The notes: generated from the letters alone by a model not told the origin. 64,000 nt of DNA from Candidatus Competibacteraceae bacterium (GCA_003989085.1 RXIV01000003.1:186001-250000), one strand, 5' to 3'. Shown: positions 20,127-30,957, counted from the first letter of the stretch. A program made the numbers and translations.

Positions 20127-21369
20127 AACGCAACGCCTCTGCTGGTTGGGTTCGCGCAGCTCGCCAGGCCGGATAGAGCGTCGCCAAAGTCGCCAGTCCG
20201 AAGGCCACCAGGCCAATGGTCGAGACATCACCCCATTGCACCTGTGCGGGCAAATCGCTGATCAAATACACATCGGGGGCCAGAAACTTGATGCCGAACA
20301 CCCGTTCGATGAAGGGCACCACCACATCGACATGAGTCGCCAGCGACACACCTCCGATCAGGCCAAGTAGCGTCCCACTCAGACCAATGGTGATGCCTTG
20401 CACGATGAAAATCCCCATGATGCTGAGAGGGGTCGCCCCCAAGGTGCGGAGAATGGCGATATCGGCCTGTTTATCAGTCACGACCATCACCAGCGCCGAA
20501 ACGATATTGAACGCCGCCACCGCGACGATCAGGGTTAGAATCACGAACATTGCTGTTTTTTCAATCTGCACCGCCCGGAAAAAACTGGCGTGATCCTGGG
20601 TCCAGTCGCGGGCGCTGTAGCCTTCCGGCAATTGCTGGGCAAGTTCACGCGCCAGTCGTGGCGCCTGGAATAAATCCCGCAGTTTCAGTCGTACCCCGGT
20701 CACCGCGCCTTCGGGAAACTGGAACAACTTACCGGCATCAGCGACATGAATCAGCGCCAGCCCCCGGTCGTACTCGTACATTCCGGCTTCAAAAATGCCT
20801 ACAACTTCGAAGCGCTTGAGCCGGGGCAACACCCCGGCGGGGGTGACATTCGCTTGTGGGGTAATGACAGTCAGCTTGTCGCCCACCCGTACCGCCAGCG
20901 CGTTCGCCAGCGCCTTGCCGAGGATCACGCCAAACGCGCCGGGACGCAGATCGGCCAGTGAGCCTTGAACCATCTTGCCGCCAATGTCCGAGACCTGTTG
21001 CTCCTCCTGCGGCAAGATGCCCTGCACCAAAGCGCCGCTGACCAGCGAGGCATGGTTCAGCATCGCTTCGCCACGAATGAACGGTGCGCCACCCTGGACT
21101 TCGGGATGGGTGATGGCCTGATCTCGCACCGCCTGCCAATCTTCAATTACGCCATTCCAATGACTGATCGTGGCATGAGCAGTCATCGCCAGAATGCGCC
21201 CGCGCAGTTCCTGCTGAAAGCCATTCATCACCGACAGCACGGTGATCAGCGCGGTGATACCGAGCGCAATACCTAGCATCGAGGTTAAGGAAATAAAGGA
21301 AATGAAGTGGTTGCGGCGTTTGGCCCGGGTGTAGCGCAGGCCGATAAACAGTTCCAGAGGACGAAACAT
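20119..21369 (-). CDS. lolC: Lipoprotein-releasing ABC transporter permease LolC/LolE
   Basis: The 416-residue protein has the LolC/E layout: an N-terminal [20 protein letters not shown] segment, a first membrane helix ending in TVLSVMNGF, a large periplasmic domain, and three C-terminal helices with the FtsX-like pattern. It works with LolD in lipoprotein release. Only one permease gene is present here, so a single LolC/F-type subunit may form a homodimer. I choose [10 protein letters not shown] (21369) because it aligns with known LolC starts. An upstream ATG at 21405 would fall at the expected transcription start of a TATAAT box at 21412-21417 (minus strand). Downstream coupling is to lolD. 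Confidence 0.9.
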   Translation of the reverse strand: MFRPLELFIGLRYTRAKRRNHFISFISLTSMLGIALGITALITVLSVMNGFQQELRGRILAMTAHATISHWNGVIEDWQAVRDQAITHPEVQGGAPFIRGEAMLNHASLVSGALVQGILPQEEQQVSDIGGKMVQGSLADLRPGAFGVILGKALANALAVRVGDKLTVITPQANVTPAGVLPRLKRFEVVGIFEAGMYEYDRGLALIHVADAGKLFQFPEGAVTGVRLKLRDLFQAPRLARELAQQLPEGYSARDWTQDHASFFRAVQIEKTAMFVILTLIVAVAAFNIVSALVMVVTDKQADIAILRTLGATPLSIMGIFIVQGITIGLSGTLLGLIGGVSLATHVDVVVPFIERVFGIKFLAPDVYLISDLPAQVQWGDVSTIGLVAFGLATLATLYPAWRAARTQPAEALRYE

Positions 21370-21423
21370 GAAGGGATTCCGAGGGGAAGCAACGGCGGTC
21401 GCCATGCGGCCATTATAAACGAC

Positions 21424-21446
21424 GACCGCCCGGCAAACGGGCGGTC
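21424..21446 (-). terminator. Hairpin between comEA and lolC
   Basis: GACCGCCCG and CGGGCGGTC form a perfect 9-bp stem with a 5-nt loop, located downstream of comEA and upstream of lolC. A clean T-run is lacking and a TATAAT box follows, so it may end the comEA transcript inefficiently or simply separate the two units. Confidence 0.4.
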
Positions 21447-21491
21447 AAACGGCGATCCATTGCCAAGTCAGCCATGCGCTACCTTACATCA

Positions 21492-21932
21492 TCATTTGGC
21501 TGGCGCAACTGGAGTTACCGGAGCTGTTGGCATGACCGGTGCGACTGGAGTCGGCAAAGTTGTCGGTTTAGCTGGCGCAATGGGGGTTGCCGGAGCTGTT
21601 GGCATGACCGGCGCGGTTGGAGCCGCGTGAACTGGTGGTACTGCCGGGACAGTCGCAGCGTCACCCGCTGTCAGCATCCCTTTGTTATCCTTCAACAGTT
21701 TTTCCAGCCCCTTGCTTTTGATTCCCGGCACCTTGGTCAGGTCATCCACCGATTTGAAAGGGCCGGTGGTTTCACGATATTTGACAATCGCCGCCGCCTT
21801 GGTCGGACCGATCCCCTTGATCGCCTTTGCCAACTGCTCTGCACTGGCCGTGTTGATATCCACTGCTTGTGCGAACGTCACAGCAGAACACAGCGCCAGC
21901 ATCAACCCGAACAGTAAATGTAGTAATTTCAT
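21492..21932 (-). CDS. ComEA-like helix-hairpin-helix DNA-binding protein
   Basis: The 146-residue protein starts with a signal peptide (MKLLHLLFGLMLALCSAVTFAQA) and then the double helix-hairpin-helix of ComEA: VDINTASAEQLAKAIKGIG followed by TKVPGIKSKGLEKLL. ComEA-type proteins bind DNA in the periplasm during natural transformation. The C-terminal third is Ala/Pro/Thr low complexity made of two imperfect copies of a block of about 60 bp (roughly 21498-21627), which looks like an expansion. ATG 21932 is preceded by AAGGGG at 7 bp; longer in-frame starts upstream lack this. comM, another competence gene, lies 24 kb away. Confidence 0.85.
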   Translation of the reverse strand: MKLLHLLFGLMLALCSAVTFAQAVDINTASAEQLAKAIKGIGPTKAAAIVKYRETTGPFKSVDDLTKVPGIKSKGLEKLLKDNKGMLTAGDAATVPAVPPVHAAPTAPVMPTAPATPIAPAKPTTLPTPVAPVMPTAPVTPVAPAK

Positions 21933-22079
21933 AGGATAACCCCTTATGTTATGGCTGAGGATTGGGTTCTGGAAAGTCCACTCATGTGACATAACCATTA
22001 GCATAACCATAGGATAATCTGACACAGACGCAACTTGATTGAATCTCACCGTTGCAAAGCAGTGGCGTCACGCACGAAT

Positions 22080-23252
22080 TCAAGCACTGGCTCTGAGCAC
22101 CCAATCAGGGATCGGCTTGATCGCGCTCCACTGCTGGCAACTAGGACAGCACCAGTGCATCGATTTGACGATGAAACCACAGTTGTCGCAACGGTAGCGG
22201 GCAGCGCCGTTGAGTAGCTGGGTGCTGATGCCGTGTAGAACCTGCAACTCGGTATAGGCTACGCCCTCGCCCCGCGCTAACTTGATCTCGACCAGCCGCC
22301 GTAATCCAAGCAGAGTTGGATAATCCCGCAGTTCCTGTTCGAGAAATCGTAGCGCCGCCGCTTCGCCTTCCTGGCGCAACAACCAGTCCGCCAGAGCATC
22401 CGTAATCCGTCCACCATGATCCCGCTGCTGGACTTCCCGCAGATGGGCGATCCAGCCATCAAGCCGCCCCAAGGCGTCATAACACTCGCTGAGCGGCGCG
22501 ATCACCTCGGGGAAATAACCCTGATCCTGCCGCTCAACTGCCTGAAAGGCGACAATGGCGGTTTGATAATCGCCCGCCCGCATCGCCAGTTGACCCAGCA
22601 GCAGATTGGCGCGGGTGCAGCCAGGGTCTCGTATCAGCGCGTCCTGTAGCCATGCCTTGACATGAGCGTCGCCCTCTCCCGCACTGCTTGCTTCCTCGGC
22701 CAGTTCACAGCAGAAATGGGCGCTTTGCCGCCCTCGGTATTCATCACTGATCCGCTCTAGCCGGTCGCTGTAGGCAATCGCCTGTCGCCAGTCTTTTTCC
22801 TGCTGAAAAATATAAATCAGGCGGGACAAGGCGGTTCGGGTATGTGCGGGCTGGTCCAGCAATTCCCGGAACAAGGCTTCAGCCCGGTCGAGCAGCCCGG
22901 CCCGCAAGTAATCTTCGCCCAATTCCAGCATGGCCCGACGGCGCTTGTCAGCGGTCAGCGTGGGGCGGGCAATCAGGCTGCCATGAATATGAATCGCCCG
23001 GTCTACCTCGCCGCGCCGCCGGAACAGATTACCCAGCGCCAGATGAACTTCAGCGGTGTCCCGATCCACGTCGGCCATTCGGGTGAAGACCTCAATGGCC
23101 TGATCAGGCTGTTCATCAATCAGATAGTTCAGACCTTTGAAGTAGTCGGCACGGCGCAGCGCCGCCCGGCTGCGCTTGACTTCGGCCCGCCGGGCGGCCC
23201 ACCAACCAGAAGCGGCGGCCACTGGTAGCAGCAGCCACAGTAATTCCATCAT
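22080..23252 (-). CDS. lapB: Lipopolysaccharide assembly protein LapB
   Basis: The 390-residue product has a single N-terminal membrane helix (ELLWLLLPVAAASGWW), a series of TPR repeats from about residue 35 to 340, and a C-terminal rubredoxin-type metal site CDNCGF...CCPSC. LapB regulates LPS synthesis by steering LpxC to FtsH and coordinating LPS export at the inner membrane. It follows lapA by 25 bp, the conserved gammaproteobacterial arrangement. Adjacent ATG codons at 23252 and 23249 are equivalent possibilities. Confidence 0.93.
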   Translation of the reverse strand: MMELLWLLLPVAAASGWWAARRAEVKRSRAALRRADYFKGLNYLIDEQPDQAIEVFTRMADVDRDTAEVHLALGNLFRRRGEVDRAIHIHGSLIARPTLTADKRRRAMLELGEDYLRAGLLDRAEALFRELLDQPAHTRTALSRLIYIFQQEKDWRQAIAYSDRLERISDEYRGRQSAHFCCELAEEASSAGEGDAHVKAWLQDALIRDPGCTRANLLLGQLAMRAGDYQTAIVAFQAVERQDQGYFPEVIAPLSECYDALGRLDGWIAHLREVQQRDHGGRITDALADWLLRQEGEAAALRFLEQELRDYPTLLGLRRLVEIKLARGEGVAYTELQVLHGISTQLLNGAARYRCDNCGFIVKSMHWCCPSCQQWSAIKPIPDWVLRASA

Positions 23253-23277
23253 GGTCTAATGGCGCAACCCCGGCTGG

Positions 23278-23580
23278 TCAACGTGCTTCCCGCCCGACTT
23301 TCTTGGCCAGCAGGCTGATTTCATGATCCTTGCTGGCAGTGGCTTGCCGCAACCGAGCTACCTGCCAGCGCAATGGCAGCACCACAAACACCCCGACCAG
23401 CGCCGAGATCAGCACACCGGCGGCAAAGGCGCCCACGATGACCCAGGCCAACTCCAAGGTTGCCGTTCCTAGCAGATAATTAACCGTGACCAGCTGGGTA
23501 TGCAAGGTAGAAAATTCTAGGCCCAGCACCAGCACGACCGATAGAAGTGCGGCAATCAGAATGAATTTAATCCAGAACAT
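23278..23580 (-). CDS. lapA: Lipopolysaccharide assembly protein LapA
   Basis: This 100-residue membrane protein has two hydrophobic helices (FILIAALLSVVLVLGLEF and WVIVGAFAAGVLISALVGVFVVLP) and a short cytoplasmic helix, the DUF1049/LapA pattern. It functions with LapB in LPS assembly control. It lies between ihfB and lapB as in many gammaproteobacteria. A terminator between ihfB and lapA (23676-23701) suggests lapAB has its own promoter or depends on partial readthrough. Confidence 0.88.
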   Translation of the reverse strand: MFWIKFILIAALLSVVLVLGLEFSTLHTQLVTVNYLLGTATLELAWVIVGAFAAGVLISALVGVFVVLPLRWQVARLRQATASKDHEISLLAKKVGREAR

Positions 23581-23675
23581 CGATTTCCCCTGCCAGAGCG
23601 GCGCAAAAACGGCAAACCCGGAAAGCAGTTTGCGAATTATGGTGATTTTCGACTAATGATCTAGTTCCCTCCAAT

Positions 23676-23701
23676 AAAAAACCCACTTGATGCTGTGGGT
23701 T
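23676..23701 (-). terminator. Rho-independent terminator after ihfB
   Basis: Read on the minus strand, AACCCAC and GTGGGTT form a 7-bp stem with an 8-nt loop followed directly by a T-run. It sits about 65 bp past the ihfB stop, as expected for an intrinsic terminator. Confidence 0.8.
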
Positions 23702-23766
23702 CTTTAGCGGTGGCTGATAGCCAATCACTGGACGGATGATCAAGGTCCAGTTCAGCAACCGGGCAG

Positions 23767-24069
23767 TCAGAAAAATCCACCGCCGCCTTCACGGTCGTTG
23801 ACCCGTTCCCGCAACTCTTTGCCGGGTTTGAAATGCGGGACGTACTTACCAGACAAGTCCACGGCATCGCCAGTTTTAGGATTGCGCCCGATCCGGGGCG
23901 GGCGAAAGTGCAGCGAAAAGCTGCCAAAGCCGCGAATTTCGATCCGTTCGCCATTCGCCAAGGATTCGCTCATCTGGTCCAGCAAGGTTTTTACCGTCTG
24001 CTCTACATCCTTGTAGGGAATGTCGCTGCGCTTGTTTGCGAGAATCTCGATCAATTCCGATTTCGTCAT
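23767..24069 (-). CDS. ihfB: Integration host factor subunit beta
   Basis: The 100-residue protein matches the HU/IHF family over its whole length, including the signature [21 protein letters not shown] around residues 47-67 and the C-terminal [10 protein letters not shown]. Its position directly downstream of rpsA identifies it as IHF-beta rather than HU. IHF bends DNA and assists sigma-54 promoters, recombination and replication. The Gly-rich tail (EGGGGFF) is slightly unusual. A terminator follows it. Confidence 0.95.
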   Translation of the reverse strand: MTKSELIEILANKRSDIPYKDVEQTVKTLLDQMSESLANGERIEIRGFGSFSLHFRPPRIGRNPKTGDAVDLSGKYVPHFKPGKELRERVNDREGGGGFF

Positions 24070-24185
24070 GAAATTTCCCCCAACGGGTGATGCCCACCAC
24101 GACGCCGTTTACGCCGCCCTCTTCTGCAACCGACCACAGCAGCTGCACCCCATCGCGATCTTCCACAACGGGGCGCAGCGGACGG

Positions 24186-25859
24186 TCAGTCGTCCGGAGC
24201 GCTCATCTGTTCCTTGAAAATGTCGCCCAAGGTCGCGCCAGTGCTGGATTTACGGCTGTAGTCCTGCAATACCTCGGCTTCATCCGCCATATCCTTGGCC
24301 TTGATCGACAGAGTAATGGTGCGGTTCTTACGATCGACGCCAATGAATTTGGCTTCGATCTCTTCGCCTTCCTTCAAGCTGGAACGGGCGTCTTCAATCC
24401 GCTCCCGCGACAGTTCGGAAGCACGCAGGATGCCTTCAACGCCGCTCCCCAGATCCACCACGGCGCCTTTGGCATCCACCGACAGGATGCGACCCTTGAC
24501 GATGGCGCCCTTGGCATGATCAGCGACAAAGTTGGAGAACGGGTCCTTGTCCAACTGCTTGATGCCCAGCGAGATGCGTTCGCGTTCCGGGTCTACCGCC
24601 AGCACCACGGCATCGACATCCTGGCCTTTCTTGTACTGGCGGACGGCATCTTCGCCAGGGGCGTTCCAGGAAATATCGGACAGGTGCACCAGACCGTCGA
24701 TGCCGCCATCCAAGCCGATGAAGATGCCAAAGTCGGTGATCGACTTGATCTTGCCGGATACGCGGTCGCCCTTGGCGTGGTTCTGATCGAACTCGTCCCA
24801 AGGGTTCTGCTGGCATTGCTTCATGCCCAGCGAAATGCGGCGGCGCTCTTCGTCGATATCCAGCACCATGACTTCGGTTTCGTCGCCCAGCGCCACGACT
24901 TTATTGGGATTGACGTTCTTGTTGGTCCAGTCCATTTCCGAGACGTGAACCAGACCCTCGACGCCCTCTTCGATTTCCACGAAGCAGCCGTATTCAGCGA
25001 TGTTAGTGACCTTGCCAAACACCCGGGTGCCGACCGGATAGCGGCGGGCCAGCGCGATCCAGGGATCATCGCCCAACTGCTTGAGGCCCAGCGACACCCG
25101 GTTGCGGTCACGGTCGAACTTGAGAACCTTGACCCGGATATTGTCGCCAACCGCGACCACTTCAGAGGGATGCTTGACCCGCCGCCAGGCCATATCGGTG
25201 ATGTGCAGCAGACCGTCAATGCCGCCCAGATCGAGGAATGCGCCGTAGTCAGTGAGGTTCTTGACCACCCCATCGACGATCTGGCCTTCCTGAAGGTTCT
25301 GAAGCAGGGCTTCGCGCTCGGCGCTGTATTCCTGCTCCACCACGGCCCGGCGCGACACCACCACATTATTACGGCGGCGGTCGAGCTTGATGACCTTGAA
25401 TTCCTGTTCCTTGCCTTCCAGATAGGCGGCATCGCGCACTGGGCGCACGTCCACCAGCGAACCGGGCAGGAAAGCGCGGATTTCGCCGATATCGACGGTA
25501 AAGCCGCCCTTGACCTTGCCGCTGATCAGGCCCTTGATGATTTCCTCGCCCTCGAAGGCTTTTTCCAGGGCAGTCCAGACCCGGGCGCGTTTGGCTTTTT
25601 CGCGGGACAGCCGGGTTTCGCCGAATCCGTCCTCAAGAGCATCCAAGGCGACTTCAACCATATCGCCCACTTTCACTTCGAGAACGCCGTCCTCGCTGTA
25701 AAACTGTTCGATGGGGATCAGCCCCTCGGACTTCAGTCCGGCATTGACGATGACAGCGTCGGCCCGGATTTCCACTACCATTCCCTGGACAATGGAACCT
25801 GGCTGCATCTGCTTGTCGGCCAGGCTCTGTTCAAACAGTTCGGCAAAACTTTCAGTCAT
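24186..25859 (-). CDS. rpsA: 30S ribosomal protein S1
   Basis: The 557-residue protein comprises six S1 (OB-fold) domains, with repeated cores such as [40 protein letters not shown] and [28 protein letters not shown]. The length is the normal one for a gammaproteobacterial S1. S1 binds mRNA on the 30S subunit and helps initiation on structured leaders. Gene order cmk-rpsA-ihfB is the conserved one. A very long opposite-strand open frame over this gene is a composition artefact. Confidence 0.97.
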   Translation of the reverse strand: MTESFAELFEQSLADKQMQPGSIVQGMVVEIRADAVIVNAGLKSEGLIPIEQFYSEDGVLEVKVGDMVEVALDALEDGFGETRLSREKAKRARVWTALEKAFEGEEIIKGLISGKVKGGFTVDIGEIRAFLPGSLVDVRPVRDAAYLEGKEQEFKVIKLDRRRNNVVVSRRAVVEQEYSAEREALLQNLQEGQIVDGVVKNLTDYGAFLDLGGIDGLLHITDMAWRRVKHPSEVVAVGDNIRVKVLKFDRDRNRVSLGLKQLGDDPWIALARRYPVGTRVFGKVTNIAEYGCFVEIEEGVEGLVHVSEMDWTNKNVNPNKVVALGDETEVMVLDIDEERRRISLGMKQCQQNPWDEFDQNHAKGDRVSGKIKSITDFGIFIGLDGGIDGLVHLSDISWNAPGEDAVRQYKKGQDVDAVVLAVDPERERISLGIKQLDKDPFSNFVADHAKGAIVKGRILSVDAKGAVVDLGSGVEGILRASELSRERIEDARSSLKEGEEIEAKFIGVDRKNRTITLSIKAKDMADEAEVLQDYSRKSSTGATLGDIFKEQMSAPDD

Positions 25860-26061
25860 GGGTTATAGGCTCAAAAACCGGCGGAACGGGCCGCCACGGG
25901 TGGGTTGGAGTATTGAGGTTCGGATGTCCCCGAACCGGCTTGATGAACTGCGCCTCTGGATAACGGCGGCTTGCAGGGCTTGCTGCCCGGAGTGCCCGGT
26001 GTTGGCGTCGAATCAATCCATTAACGATAAAGCGTAGCCAAGGCCTGACCCGGCGTAAAGT

Positions 26062-26763
26062 TTAATCCCGGTGATTAGTGGGGATTTGCAGCCGTTGTCT
26101 GGCCTGTCGCCAAGCCCATTCGCACACCTGGGCAATGCTCTTGGCGGTGGTATCCAAGACAGTTGCGTCGGCGGCAGGCGTGAGCGGGGCAGCAGCGCGC
26201 TGGACATCACGGGCGTCACGCTCAGCGATTTCGCGTTCAAGGGCGGCAAGGCTAACATCCATGTCGTTTTCGCTCAACTGCTTATGTCGGCGACGGGCGC
26301 GTTCCCCAGTGTCGGCTATCAGGAACAGCTTGAGCTGGGCATCGGGGAACACGACGGTCCCCATATCCCGCCCGTCGGCGATCAGGCCGGGCCGTTGGCG
26401 AAAATCCCGTTGCCGCTGCAACAGCGCCGCGCGAACCTGGGGCAACGCGGCGACTTGGGACGCAGCATTGCCGGCAGTCTCGCTACGAATGGTGGTGCTG
26501 ACCTCCTCGCCATCCAGCGTGATATGCAACACGCCATCGGTTCCAGCGGAAAACTCGACCGCCAACTCAGCGGCGACCGCAGCCACTGAACTTTCATCGT
26601 CCAATGGCAGGCAGCGGCGCTGCGCCGCCAGCGCGGTCAGCCGGTACAATGCGCCGCTGTCCAGCAATCGCCAGCCAAGCCGGGTCGCCAGCCATTGGCA
26701 GAGCGTACCCTTGCCGACCCCGCTGGGACCGTCCACAGTAATCACCGGTGCGATGCCGTTCAT
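26062..26763 (-). CDS. cmk: Cytidylate kinase
   Basis: The 233-residue protein has the P-loop [12 protein letters not shown] near the N-terminus, the CMP-binding region [11 protein letters not shown] and the [18 protein letters not shown] motif of CMP kinases. It phosphorylates CMP and dCMP. The start overlaps the aroA stop by 4 bp, so aroA-cmk are translationally coupled. rpsA follows after about 200 bp. Confidence 0.95.
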   Translation of the reverse strand: MNGIAPVITVDGPSGVGKGTLCQWLATRLGWRLLDSGALYRLTALAAQRRCLPLDDESSVAAVAAELAVEFSAGTDGVLHITLDGEEVSTTIRSETAGNAASQVAALPQVRAALLQRQRDFRQRPGLIADGRDMGTVVFPDAQLKLFLIADTGERARRRHKQLSENDMDVSLAALEREIAERDARDVQRAAAPLTPAADATVLDTTAKSIAQVCEWAWRQARQRLQIPTNHRD

Positions 26764-28076
26764 GTCGCTTCTTCCCGCAAGTCCAGACCCGCGTGGCGGG
26801 CAAGGTCGGCGAATCCCGGAAATGAGGTGCTGACGTTGGCGCAGTCATGAATCCAAATCGGCCCGCTGGCCCGCAGGGCTGCAATGGCGAAGCTCATCGC
26901 GATACGGTGATCGCCGTGGCTGGCTACGGTTCCGCCGGACAATGCGCCGCCTTGAATCACAATGCCATCGGTGGTTGCGCCGGCGGCGATGCCTAAAGTA
27001 TTCAACCCGTCGGCCATGACCTGAATCCGGTCGCTTTCCTTGACTCGCAATTCCGCCGCGCCGGTCAGCACCGTAACGCCTTCGGCGCAGGCAGCGGCAA
27101 TGAACAGCGCCGGAAATTCATCAATTGCCAGCGGCACCAGGGCTTCGGGAATGCGGATACCGTGCAAAGGGGCATGGCGTACCCGCAGATCGGCGACCGG
27201 TTCGCCACCGACCAACCGGGGATTTTGCACCTCAATGTCGGCGCCCATCAGCCGCAGAATCTCGATCACACCGGTGCGGGTCGGATTAACGCCGACGTGT
27301 TCCAGCCGCAGATCGGAACCTGGCGCGATGCTGGCTCCCACCAGGAAAAAAGCGGCGGAAGAAATATCCGCCGGAACATCAATAGGAATTGCGGTCAGCC
27401 GTCCGCCACCGCTGATAACCACGGTGCGCTCACTTTCCCGCCGCAGTGGATAGCCAAAGCCTTCCAGCATTCGCTCGGTATGGTCGCGGGTCGGCGCCGG
27501 TTCGGTAACTCGGGTCGCGCCTTCGGCGTAAAGGCCGGCCAGCAGCACCCCGGATTTGATCTGGGCGCTGGCCACCGGCAAGGGATAGTCAATACCGATC
27601 AGCCGTTGACCACCGTGAATCTGCAAGGGCGCGGTTCCTCGTTGGCCGGTGGCAATCCGCGCTCCCATCAGCGACAACGGTTCGGTGATTCGCCGCATTG
27701 GCCGGCCCGTCAGCGAGGTGTCGCCCGTCAGAACGCTATCGAACGCCTGCCCGGCCAGAATCCCGCTCATCAGCCGCATGGAAGTGCCGGAGTTGCCCAG
27801 GTCCAGCGGCCCGGCGGGTGCTTGCAAGCCATGCAGACCAACTCCGTGAACCCTCACCCGACCTTGATCCGGGCCGTCAATCACCACGCCCATTGCCCGA
27901 AAGGCATTGATCGTCGCCAGGCAATCTTCGCCGTCGAGAAAGCCGGTAATGGTGGTGATCCCATCGGCTAATGCGCCGAACATGATGGCGCGGTGGGAAA
28001 TGGATTTATCGCCGGGTACCCGCCACTGCCCGCGCAAGACCCCACCGGGTGCGGCCAGAAAGTTCAGCTCAGTCAT
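26760..28076 (-). CDS. aroA: 3-phosphoshikimate 1-carboxyvinyltransferase (EPSP synthase)
   Basis: The 438-residue enzyme has the EPSP synthase motifs [13 protein letters not shown] near the N-terminus, [11 protein letters not shown] in the first domain and, in the C-terminal half, [13 protein letters not shown] and [15 protein letters not shown]. It transfers enolpyruvate to shikimate-3-phosphate in chorismate synthesis. MTELNFL at 28076 is chosen over an ATG five codons upstream (28091), as neither has a strong ribosome site. tyrA, normally adjacent, is separated here by a type III restriction-modification pair. Confidence 0.93.
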   Translation of the reverse strand: MTELNFLAAPGGVLRGQWRVPGDKSISHRAIMFGALADGITTITGFLDGEDCLATINAFRAMGVVIDGPDQGRVRVHGVGLHGLQAPAGPLDLGNSGTSMRLMSGILAGQAFDSVLTGDTSLTGRPMRRITEPLSLMGARIATGQRGTAPLQIHGGQRLIGIDYPLPVASAQIKSGVLLAGLYAEGATRVTEPAPTRDHTERMLEGFGYPLRRESERTVVISGGGRLTAIPIDVPADISSAAFFLVGASIAPGSDLRLEHVGVNPTRTGVIEILRLMGADIEVQNPRLVGGEPVADLRVRHAPLHGIRIPEALVPLAIDEFPALFIAAACAEGVTVLTGAAELRVKESDRIQVMADGLNTLGIAAGATTDGIVIQGGALSGGTVASHGDHRIAMSFAIAALRASGPIWIHDCANVSTSFPGFADLARHAGLDLREEAT

Positions 28077-28215
28077 GTGGAAACCGTCCATACCTTATTC
28101 ATAGACCTCTGCCGGATTAAGGGCGTAATTAATAGCTTTAACTTGGATTCCGCTTCATCGCAACCCAACAGTCCATGTCCATCCTGAACCGTCAGGTTAC
28201 CAATATGACAGCAAT

Positions 28216-30957
28216 CTAATTGTCAATTGGCTTCTGGCTATTGTTATATACTTCTTTGTATTCCATGAAACTTTTAGTCAACTCATGGAACGACTCAGGC
28301 TTGTATTTATTGAAGCTCTCCTGATCCACATATACAAAGTCGTATGTAACGTCAGATTGTGCCTGGTTTATGTCTAGGCACCATTGCCGTAGTCGTGCCA
28401 TTTTCAAGGGAACGTCTAAGTCTTCCTGTCCCTTGGTTTCGACGATATAGAGTTTTTTCGGAGATAATTTGACCACAAAATCAGGATAGTAGTTTGAAAT
28501 ATCGCCGTCCGCGTTCACATAGTCCAGCTTGAAATGCACAGCCATGTAGTTTTTGGCGTAGGCAATCACATCGTCGCAGTCTTCCAGGAAGCGGGCAAAC
28601 AGCAGCTCTAGGTGACTATCGCCAATGATCTTGTTGAAAATACTTTTTTTCGGGACAAGGTAGCCTTGATCTTTGGTCATGAAAGGGCGGGTTTGCCTAA
28701 GTTTGATGCTATCCCGAATTTCGGCATCGCCCTTGTCCCTGACCGTGAGCGCGTTAATGCCTTTCTTGACTGTCTCGATAAGTGTTTTTGTGGCTGCGAG
28801 TTCCGACAAATTGCGTAGCGTGTTGGGGTCGTCAAGTTCCACTTGCCGGTCAAACAACTGATCTTGCACGAAGGCTTTGATTTTGCCGTAGAGAACGTCA
28901 TAGCCGCTAACTAGGCGCAGGTCTTTCATAATCGTTTGCGCGAAATAGCCCATCACGCTGCGGTAATCGGCAATGCCAGCCGTATCGAGAATGGTGGTAT
29001 GCGTAACTTCGCCCGTGGTAATGTCCTTAAAGACAATTTCCCGCTGTTCTTCTTCACTGAAAGCCTTATAGGGTACTTTGCCGTTGCCCAATGTCTCACT
29101 ATTAAAATCGGCTAGATTCTTGTATTCTCGGTAAATGCGCGGCGTCATTACCGGAATTTCAATCTCGAGCGCATCGAGGTCTTTCTTTTCGTTTTCCTTG
29201 TCAATCTCAACGACCAGCGGTGTTTTAGGCTGGCTACCTTCGCCCATCGGCTTGTGTTCTAATACTACGCCTTCGGCTTGGATAGACTCTACGAAGTCCA
29301 TGAAAGCATCGGTGCCGACGACGCTAACGTATTCTTCGATACCGCCTGGATACATTTTTCGCAGGCCGCGCCCTAGGGTTTGTTCTGGCAGGATATTGCT
29401 TTTCGCGGCATAGGCGCGAAGTCCAACAATGGTCGTGACGTTGCGCACGTCCCAGCCTTCTTTCAGCATCAATACCGAAACAATCGCCTTAAAAGGGCTT
29501 TCTATGCTGTCAATTGCATTGGCCTGTTTGCGCAGTTTCTCCAGTTCTTCCTTGGCCTTGCCAGAAGCCGCTTCGGAAATCTCACCATTGTCCTTGGTGT
29601 GAATGACCAGTACCCCGCCTTTTAAATCGGGGTAATTGCCTTCCAGGTATTCGGCCACGTCGTCGCAATTTCGGGTGTCATCGGTCATCACGAACAGAAT
29701 GGCCTTCTTACCCAGCTTCTCATGTTCCGCATAGGTTTTTCGCCATTCGACCACACCCAGGTTGAGATAGTCGGCGTATTTTTCGGTGTATTTAGAACTC
29801 TGCCGTTCCGCCAATTTGGCGCGGCTGGCGGCATCCGGCAGCACCGGATGTTTCACCACATTTTGCGAAATCGCCTCGACCAGCGGGTAATCCGCCACAG
29901 TCTGCACGAAAATAGCGCCGTTGTTATGTTTCGGCGTAGCGGTCACGTCCACTTGCAGAGAAAGCGCGTCGCCTTTCTGTTTTAGCCGGTTGTGGATGTC
30001 CTCGATAGACTTGAACCAGGCCAGGCGGCTATCGTGGATGTGGTGCGCCTCGTCGTTCAATACGGCCAGTTCGTCAATATCGCGGACGATTATTCCTAAA
30101 TCCACTTTGGAATCGGTCGTTGCGCCCGTGGGTTTTTTCCCTAAGAAATAATTCATCGTGTTGTCATCATCGGGCGAAGGTATCGTTTCATTGCCAGCAT
30201 AGACCCGATGAATATTGGTCAGGAAGATATTGCCAACGGGATTAGTGATGCGCACATTATCTTGCAGGTGCAAAGTAAGCTGGAAGTCATCCCGCCAGTT
30301 CTGACCATCCACGCCGTTATCGGGCAACACAGGGTCTTCAAAAAATATGCGCAACCCGTCAAAGTCCTTGTAAATGCGATCCAGCACGATGATGTTGGGC
30401 GCAATCACCAGGAAATTGCGGGACAGTTCGGATTCAGGCTCATACAGCTTGTGAAAATAGCTCCAGGCCAGAACCAGGCTCATCACCTTGGTTTTACCTG
30501 CGCCGGTCGCCATTTTGACCACGAAACGCCGCCAAGACTCATCGAACATGCCGCTGGATACTGCGCCGGAACTATCGAAGCGCATCAAGTCGAATTTATC
30601 CTTCACCCCTACCACGTCGTACAGGTAGATGATGGTTTCCAGGGCTTCCCGTTGCGCAAAGTAATACTGGAATTCGGCCATATTTTCCCCTCGCCCTGAT
30701 AAGGGAGAGGGGTTAGGGGGGAGGGTTTGCAAGTGCGGCGTTTTGAACCACCAGTTCAGCAGGCTGCGACTTGTTTCCGTGGCTTTGGCATAGCCGCTGT
30801 TGCGCCAGGCTTTTACTTGCTTGCGCAACTCCGGTACGAGAGGCGGCAGCAGTTTTTCAAAGCTGGATGCCCGCAACGCCTCATCCGCCGGAAACCAGCG
30901 AATAGAAGGATCAAGAATGGCGTGGGGGGAATCGGGAAAGTCCTTGTGCAGCGCCAT
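28216..30957 (-). CDS. res: Type III restriction enzyme, Res subunit
   Basis: The 913-residue protein has a superfamily 2 helicase core with Walker A MATGAGKTKVM and an LNDEAHHIHDS box, and a C-terminal PD-(D/E)XK nuclease: PD near residue 825 and ETK at residues 840-842. With Mod it would cleave DNA carrying head-to-head unmethylated sites after ATP-driven translocation. The start overlaps the mod stop by one base. Residues about 75-92 (PPNPSPLSGRGE) are an in-frame insert encoded by a C-rich/TGATAA/G-rich repeat at 30687-30725; the flanks HL and MAEFQYYFAQREA join naturally without it. The helicase and nuclease motifs are intact, so activity is plausible. Confidence 0.92.
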   Translation of the reverse strand: MALHKDFPDSPHAILDPSIRWFPADEALRASSFEKLLPPLVPELRKQVKAWRNSGYAKATETSRSLLNWWFKTPHLQTLPPNPSPLSGRGENMAEFQYYFAQREALETIIYLYDVVGVKDKFDLMRFDSSGAVSSGMFDESWRRFVVKMATGAGKTKVMSLVLAWSYFHKLYEPESELSRNFLVIAPNIIVLDRIYKDFDGLRIFFEDPVLPDNGVDGQNWRDDFQLTLHLQDNVRITNPVGNIFLTNIHRVYAGNETIPSPDDDNTMNYFLGKKPTGATTDSKVDLGIIVRDIDELAVLNDEAHHIHDSRLAWFKSIEDIHNRLKQKGDALSLQVDVTATPKHNNGAIFVQTVADYPLVEAISQNVVKHPVLPDAASRAKLAERQSSKYTEKYADYLNLGVVEWRKTYAEHEKLGKKAILFVMTDDTRNCDDVAEYLEGNYPDLKGGVLVIHTKDNGEISEAASGKAKEELEKLRKQANAIDSIESPFKAIVSVLMLKEGWDVRNVTTIVGLRAYAAKSNILPEQTLGRGLRKMYPGGIEEYVSVVGTDAFMDFVESIQAEGVVLEHKPMGEGSQPKTPLVVEIDKENEKKDLDALEIEIPVMTPRIYREYKNLADFNSETLGNGKVPYKAFSEEEQREIVFKDITTGEVTHTTILDTAGIADYRSVMGYFAQTIMKDLRLVSGYDVLYGKIKAFVQDQLFDRQVELDDPNTLRNLSELAATKTLIETVKKGINALTVRDKGDAEIRDSIKLRQTRPFMTKDQGYLVPKKSIFNKIIGDSHLELLFARFLEDCDDVIAYAKNYMAVHFKLDYVNADGDISNYYPDFVVKLSPKKLYIVETKGQEDLDVPLKMARLRQWCLDINQAQSDVTYDFVYVDQESFNKYKPESFHELTKSFMEYKEVYNNSQKPIDN
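30687..30725. repeat. C-rich/TGATAA/G-rich palindromic repeat inside res
   Basis: CCCCTCGCCCTGATAAGGGA (20 bases from 30687) is followed by GAGGGG and a TTAGGGGGGAGGG tail, giving a stem around a TGATAA centre. The same core occurs inside mod (31467-31484). Here it is translated in frame on the minus strand. Confidence 0.7.

Noticed and set aside
21494-21640. A separate repeat element at the end of comEA
   Set aside because: The two imperfect 60-bp copies encode the Ala/Pro-rich tail of ComEA and are best explained as internal duplication.
24087-25868. A 593-codon plus-strand open frame opposite rpsA
   Set aside because: It is the exact complement of a certain ribosomal protein S1 gene and has no recognisable domain; GC-rich codon use creates such shadows.
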